Positions 59,906-64,000 of a stretch of DNA of 64,000 bases are shown here, piece after piece. The notes under the pieces are model-generated. The model was not told the origin of the DNA. It ran no database searches and was given only the letters and a program-made list of their open reading frames with translations. How positions within the stretch are numbered: the first letter of the stretch is position 1; each line of letters opens with the position of its first letter. Source of the stretch: Cuneatibacter sp. NSJ-177 (GTDB lineage Bacteria > Bacillota > Clostridia > Lachnospirales > Lachnospiraceae); assembly GCF_022867805.1 (NCBI RefSeq), contig NZ_JALIFO010000006.1, forward strand, positions 372,001 through 436,000, written 5' to 3'. A program made the position numbers and the translations under genes.

Positions 59906-61975
59906 TTATACCAATCCGAACCAAACCAACAACAGATCGATTCCTTTGATGCACAAAAACGGCGTGACCAGGCCGCCCAGGCCATAGACGAGCAGGTTGC
60001 GGGAGAGCAGTTTTCCCGCCGGGTATTCCCGGTACTTTACGCCTTTTAAAGCCAGTGGGATCAGGGCGATGATGATCAGGGCGTTGTAAATAATCGCCGA
60101 GAGCACCGCGCTCATCGGAGAGTGCAGGCCCATGATATTCAGGCTGGAAAGACCGGGGTAGAGTCCCACGAACATGGCCGGAATGATTGCAAAATATTTC
60201 GCCACGTCGTTGGCAATGGAGAAGGTGGTCAGGCTTCCGCGGGTCATCAAAAGCTGCTTGCCGATCCGGACAATGTCGATCAGCTTGGTGGGGGAGGAGT
60301 CCAAATCCACCATGTTTCCCGCTTCCTTCGCCGCCTGGGTGCCGCTGTTCATGGCGACCGCCACATCAGCCTGGGCTAGGGCGGGCGCGTCGTTGGTGCC
60401 GTCTCCGGTCATGGCCACCAGATGGCCTTTTTTTTGGTAATCCCGGATCATTTGCAGCTTCCCTTCCGGCGTCGCCTCAGCCAGGAAATCATCCACGCCG
60501 GCTTCGGCGGCGATAGCAGCGGCGGTCATCGGATTATCCCCGGTGATCATAATGGTCTTAATGCCCATTTTTCGAAGGGCGGAAAACTTTTCTTTGACCC
60601 CTTTCTTGATGATGTCTTTCAGGTGAACGACGCCGAGAACCTGGTGATTTTTTGCCACCACCAGCGGCGTGCCGCCCTGGGAGGCAATGGTTCTGACCAA
60701 AGCGTCGCATTCGCCCGGATAGGTCCCGCCTTTTTGGATCACATAATCCCGCACTGCGTCGGCTGCGCCCTTTCGGATCTCATTGCCTCCGAAATTTACT
60801 CCGCTCATCCGGGTTTTGGCAGTAAAGGGGATGAATTCCATCTTTGCGTCGGATAGGCGCCTCTCCCGGATTCCGAATTTTTCTTTGGCCAGGATGACGA
60901 TGCTCCGGCCTTCCGGCGTCTCATCTGAGAGGGAAGAAAGCTGAGCCGCATCGGCCAGGTCTTTTTCGCTGACTCCCCCGACCGGCAGGAAGGCGTCCGC
61001 TTGCCGGTTTCCAAGAGTGATCGTGCCAGTCTTATCCAGCAAAAGGACATCCACATCCCCGGCGGCCTCGATGGCGCGCCCGCTCATGGCCAGAACGTTA
61101 GCCTGGTTCAGGCGGCTCATGCCCGCAATGCCGATGGCGGAGAGGAGAGCTCCGATGGTGGTGGGCGCCAGGCAGACCAGCAGAGCCACCAGAGTGGTGA
61201 CAGAGGTTGGATTGTCAATCCCAGCCTGCTTCGCGGAAAACACGGAGAAGGGATAGAGGGATACCGTGACTAATATAAAGATGATGGAGAGGGCGATTAG
61301 AAAAATCTGCAAAGCAATTTCATTGGGAGTCTTTTTTCTGGATGCGCCCTCGACCATGGCGATCATCTTGTCGAGGAAGCTTTCGCCCGCTTCGCTCACG
61401 ACTCGGATGATGATCCAGTCTGAGAGAACCGTGGTCCCTCCGGTGACGGCGCTACGGTCGCCGCCGCTTTCCCGGATCACCGGCGCGGATTCCCCGGTGA
61501 TGGCGCTCTCATCCACCGAGGCCGCGCCCTCGATGACCTCGCCGTCCGACGGGATCTGTTCCCCGGCCTTCACGATTACGAGATCGCCCTTTTTTAAGGA
61601 GGCGGAAGGAACATTGGTGACGGAATCTTTTTGTCCGGTGGAGGGAATCTTGTGGGCCTCCACATCTTTTTTGGAAGCCCGCAGCGCATCCGCCTGGGCC
61701 TTGCCGCGGCCCTCCGCGATAGCTTCCGCAAAGTTGGCGAACAGTGTGGTAAACCAAAGGATGACGGCGATTGCCAGGGTGTAGCCTGCCGGCGCGTCCT
61801 GGATCCCGAAAAGGGAGGTCATCCACAGGCCGGTGGTCAGGATCGCGGAAAGATAGACCAGCAGCATCACGGGGTTTTTCGCCTGGGTGCGGGGGCTCAG
61901 TTTGAGAAAAGAGTCCTTGACCGCCCTGCCAAATATTTTTTTATTGACAAAGGCATTTTTTTTCTGTGCAGTCAT
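59906..61975 (-). CDS. kdpB: Potassium-transporting P-type ATPase subunit B
   Basis: Catalytic subunit of the high-affinity K+ pump. The 689 residues carry the phosphorylation site DKTGTIT (Asp about 314), TGES (about 164, actuator loop), TGDNPMTA and [12 protein letters not shown] (about 525) of the P domain, and about seven helices. The start at 61975 (AAGGAGG upstream) gives MTAQKKNAF. It lies between kdpA and kdpC with short gaps (13 and 10 bases). Nothing is missing compared with E. coli KdpB. Confidence 0.97.
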   Translation of the reverse strand: MTAQKKNAFVNKKIFGRAVKDSFLKLSPRTQAKNPVMLLVYLSAILTTGLWMTSLFGIQDAPAGYTLAIAVILWFTTLFANFAEAIAEGRGKAQADALRASKKDVEAHKIPSTGQKDSVTNVPSASLKKGDLVIVKAGEQIPSDGEVIEGAASVDESAITGESAPVIRESGGDRSAVTGGTTVLSDWIIIRVVSEAGESFLDKMIAMVEGASRKKTPNEIALQIFLIALSIIFILVTVSLYPFSVFSAKQAGIDNPTSVTTLVALLVCLAPTTIGALLSAIGIAGMSRLNQANVLAMSGRAIEAAGDVDVLLLDKTGTITLGNRQADAFLPVGGVSEKDLADAAQLSSLSDETPEGRSIVILAKEKFGIRERRLSDAKMEFIPFTAKTRMSGVNFGGNEIRKGAADAVRDYVIQKGGTYPGECDALVRTIASQGGTPLVVAKNHQVLGVVHLKDIIKKGVKEKFSALRKMGIKTIMITGDNPMTAAAIAAEAGVDDFLAEATPEGKLQMIRDYQKKGHLVAMTGDGTNDAPALAQADVAVAMNSGTQAAKEAGNMVDLDSSPTKLIDIVRIGKQLLMTRGSLTTFSIANDVAKYFAIIPAMFVGLYPGLSSLNIMGLHSPMSAVLSAIIYNALIIIALIPLALKGVKYREYPAGKLLSRNLLVYGLGGLVTPFLCIKGIDLLLVWFGLV

Positions 61976-61988
61976 ATGAAGAACCTCC

Positions 61989-63803
61989 TTATGCGATACT
62001 GCTGAAAAACTCTGCGATCGGTCCCAGCGCCAGCGCCGGGAAGAAGCTGAGTGCGCCGACCAGAAGAACAATGAGAATCAGCAGAAAAACAAACATGGCG
62101 TTGGTGGTGGAAAGGGTGCCCGACGTGGCGGCAACTTTCTTTTTTCCCACCAGGCTCCCGGCGATGGCCAGCGTGCCGGCGATAGGGAGAAAGCGGGCGA
62201 ACAGCATCACAATCCCCAGGGACAGGTTTAAGAAAACCGTATTGGCGTTGAAACCGGCAAAGGCGGATCCATTGTTGCCGCCGGCCGAAGTATAGGCGTA
62301 CAGCAGTTCGGAAAAGCCGTGGGCTCCGCTGTTGTTCAGGCTGTCCGCCACTTCCGGAACAGCCGCTGCGATCCCGCTGCCAAGCAGAATCGCAATCGGG
62401 GTGGCCAGGCAGACCAGGACCGCCCATTTCATCTCATAGGGCTCGATCTTTTTGCCGAGAAATTCCGGCGTCCTGCCCACCATCAGTCCGGCGATGAACA
62501 CGGTCAGGATTGCAAAAGCCAGCATTCCGTAAAGGCCGCAGCCGACGCCGCCGAAGATCACCTCGCCCAGCTGCATCAAAAGCATGGGAATCATGCCTCC
62601 AAGCGGAGTGTAACTGTCGTGCATGGAGTTGACTGAGCCGTTGGACGCCGCGGTGGTGAAAGCAGCCCAGGTGGCGGAAGAAGCGATGCCGAAGCGTGTT
62701 TCCTTTCCTTCCATGTTGCCGCCGGCCTGATCGATCATGGAAAGATTGACTGAGCCTTCCTGGGCCAGCTGCAAAGTGGCAGCCTGTTCATTGACGGCCA
62801 CGATGGCAAGCGCTGCAGCAAGACAAAGGAACATGGCCATGAAAATTGCCACCCCTTGTTTTTTATTCTTGATGCAGCTCCCAAAGGTAAAGCACAGAGC
62901 GGCCGGGATCAAAAGGAGAGAGATCATCTCCAGCAGATTGGTAAACGCATTGGGATTTTCCATCGGGTGGGCGGAATTTACCCCCATATAGCCGCCGCCG
63001 TTGGTTCCCGTCTGTTTAATCGCCACCTGGCTGGCCGCAGGGCCCATGGGTACAAACTGTTCGGTCACGATCTCGGCTCCCTCCACCTTGACGCCGTCCA
63101 CGGTCACCGTCTGGGAGGCGAGATCAATCTCAGCGTGATCCAGGATCTCACCTTCCGCGTTTACCGCCACCGGCTCTAGGAGCGGTACGGTCTGACCAGG
63201 GCTCAGATTTTGGATGACGCCGCCGCCAGCCAGGGCCACTGCGATCACAAGATTCAGCGGGAGCAGGACATGAATGGTGATTCTGGTCAAATCCACCCAA
63301 AAGCTGCCGAGTCCTTTGGACTTTACTTTCTGGAATCCGCGGATCAAGGCAAACAAAACGGCGATGCCGGTGGCGGCGGAGACAAAGTTCTGGACCGTCA
63401 GGCCGAGTGCCTGGGACAGGTAGCTGAGAGTCGACTCTCCGCTGTAGGCCTGCCAGTTGGTGTTGGTGATGAAACTTGCCGCCGTGTTAAAGGACAGATC
63501 CCATTTGACACCGGAGAGCCCTTGGGGATTGCCGGGCAGGACGCCCTGTAAAAGCTGGAGCAAAAACAGGAAAACCAGTCCGGAGCCGGAAAAAATCAGG
63601 ACGCTTGCGCAGTATTTTTTCCAACCCATCTCTTCGTCTTTTTTGACGCGCATGATTTTGTACACGGCGTTTTCACAGGGGGTGAGGATGGGGGAGAGAA
63701 AGGTTTTTTCTCCTTCCATCACTTTTTTTATGTAGGCCCCCAGCGGGATTGCCAGTACCACCAGGATGGCAAGATAGAGAATATACTGGATCACGTTGCT
63801 CAT
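61989..63803 (-). CDS. kdpA: Potassium-transporting ATPase subunit A
   Basis: K+-channel-like subunit of KdpFABC, a relative of Trk/Ktr transporters. The 604 residues contain four filter-type P loops, such as [16 protein letters not shown] near 110, [16 protein letters not shown] (about 270) and [19 protein letters not shown] (about 395), and about ten helices. The N-terminus is [14 protein letters not shown]. The ATG at 63803 overlaps the kdpF stop (ATGA), and AGGGAGA lies upstream. An earlier in-frame extension is the kdpF region in another frame. Confidence 0.97.
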   Translation of the reverse strand: MSNVIQYILYLAILVVLAIPLGAYIKKVMEGEKTFLSPILTPCENAVYKIMRVKKDEEMGWKKYCASVLIFSGSGLVFLFLLQLLQGVLPGNPQGLSGVKWDLSFNTAASFITNTNWQAYSGESTLSYLSQALGLTVQNFVSAATGIAVLFALIRGFQKVKSKGLGSFWVDLTRITIHVLLPLNLVIAVALAGGGVIQNLSPGQTVPLLEPVAVNAEGEILDHAEIDLASQTVTVDGVKVEGAEIVTEQFVPMGPAASQVAIKQTGTNGGGYMGVNSAHPMENPNAFTNLLEMISLLLIPAALCFTFGSCIKNKKQGVAIFMAMFLCLAAALAIVAVNEQAATLQLAQEGSVNLSMIDQAGGNMEGKETRFGIASSATWAAFTTAASNGSVNSMHDSYTPLGGMIPMLLMQLGEVIFGGVGCGLYGMLAFAILTVFIAGLMVGRTPEFLGKKIEPYEMKWAVLVCLATPIAILLGSGIAAAVPEVADSLNNSGAHGFSELLYAYTSAGGNNGSAFAGFNANTVFLNLSLGIVMLFARFLPIAGTLAIAGSLVGKKKVAATSGTLSTTNAMFVFLLILIVLLVGALSFFPALALGPIAEFFSSIA

Positions 63804-63892
63804 TTTTGATCGTCTCCCTTCATTAAGATGACCACATAATAGATCAGAAGTAATGCGGCGCTGCTGCCGATGATGCCAATCATGAAATTCAT
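63800..63892 (-). CDS. kdpF: KdpF-type small membrane subunit, 30 aa
   Basis: A 30-residue single-helix peptide beginning MNFMIGIIGSSAALLLIYY and ending MKGDDQK, with AAGGAGG at proper spacing before the ATG and a TGA overlapping the kdpA start. KdpF in E. coli is a 29-residue lipid-like stabiliser of the complex, and size, position and topology agree. Sequence identity in this family is low, so the call rests mainly on context. Confidence 0.88.
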   Translation of the reverse strand: MNFMIGIIGSSAALLLIYYVVILMKGDDQK

Positions 63893-63916
63893 ATCGTGTT
63901 CCTCCTTCGTGAACCG

Positions 63917-63982
63917 ATTCTATCATTTCCTTTATAAAAAAGGCATTAGCGGGCCGGGCGTGAGATTAAGATCGCATTAAAA
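63917..63982 (-). promoter_or_regulatory. kdpFABC promoter with KdpE-type operator
   Basis: On the minus strand, TTAATGCGATC-TTAATCTCACG (an 11-bp direct repeat, 63982 down) is followed by CTAATGC (ends 63943) and a -10 TAGAAT (63922-63917). The kdpF start is 24 bases further. The motif and its spacing match those before kdpD. Confidence 0.65.
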
Positions 63983-64000
63983 CGTCACAGCCAGCCCAAA

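Overview
The window reads as a moderately GC-rich, endospore-forming anaerobic Firmicute, most likely a Lachnospiraceae-type Clostridia. The germination protease gpr and spoIIP show sporulation. A PolC-type replicase, a single-chain PurL of about 1250 residues and a PPDK of the Clostridium symbiosum length point the same way. So do the gene order pyrH-frr-uppS-cdsA-dxr-rseP-ispG-polC and the near-universal AGGAGG ribosome sites. No rRNA, tRNA, CRISPR array, insertion sequence or prophage was seen. The species call is inference.

Layout: 1-1430 is the 3' end of an RND efflux gene. 1431-4484 has a promoter and leader with tandem 83-bp repeats, a small gene, holA, a convergent Xre regulator, a small zinc-ribbon lipoprotein and rpsT. 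4709-14614 is a housekeeping run: gpr, spoIIP, lepA, hemW, a degenerate sigma-70-like gene and purL. Then come a membrane protein of unknown role whose ribosome site is buried in a hairpin, ppdK, and an AT-rich AAA/DUF4143 ATPase gene that looks acquired. 21268-25641 is an operon of a methyltransferase, a BtuCD-type ABC importer and an FmdE-like protein. 25849-28954 carries a tautomerase, an MFS transporter and a carboxylesterase, followed by an orphan prepilin on the other strand. 30112-36190 is one operon for molybdenum cofactor synthesis (MPT-binding protein, moaC, moaA, MOSC-Mog fusion) and molybdate uptake (modABC). 36355-38578 holds two divergent genes of unknown function with sigma-K-like promoter elements. 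38676-51675 is a PHP phosphoesterase and the core cluster pyrH to polC, then an EamA transporter and thiD. 51776-54409 is a large M13 metallopeptidase lipoprotein. On the minus strand, 63892 down to 54416 are kdpFABC, kdpDE, a GNAT acetyltransferase and truA.

The points most worth following are these. PolC lacks the whole 3'-5' exonuclease domain normally inserted in its PHP domain. An identically spaced 40-bp motif precedes both kdpFABC and kdpDE and looks like the KdpE operator. A sigma-70-like protein has lost its promoter-recognition regions. The FecBCD/FmdE/methyltransferase operon next to the Mo operon may import an oxyanion or metal. The holA-operon leader is built of tandem hairpin repeats. 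A small ORF downstream of purL runs through a hairpin that hides the next gene's ribosome site.
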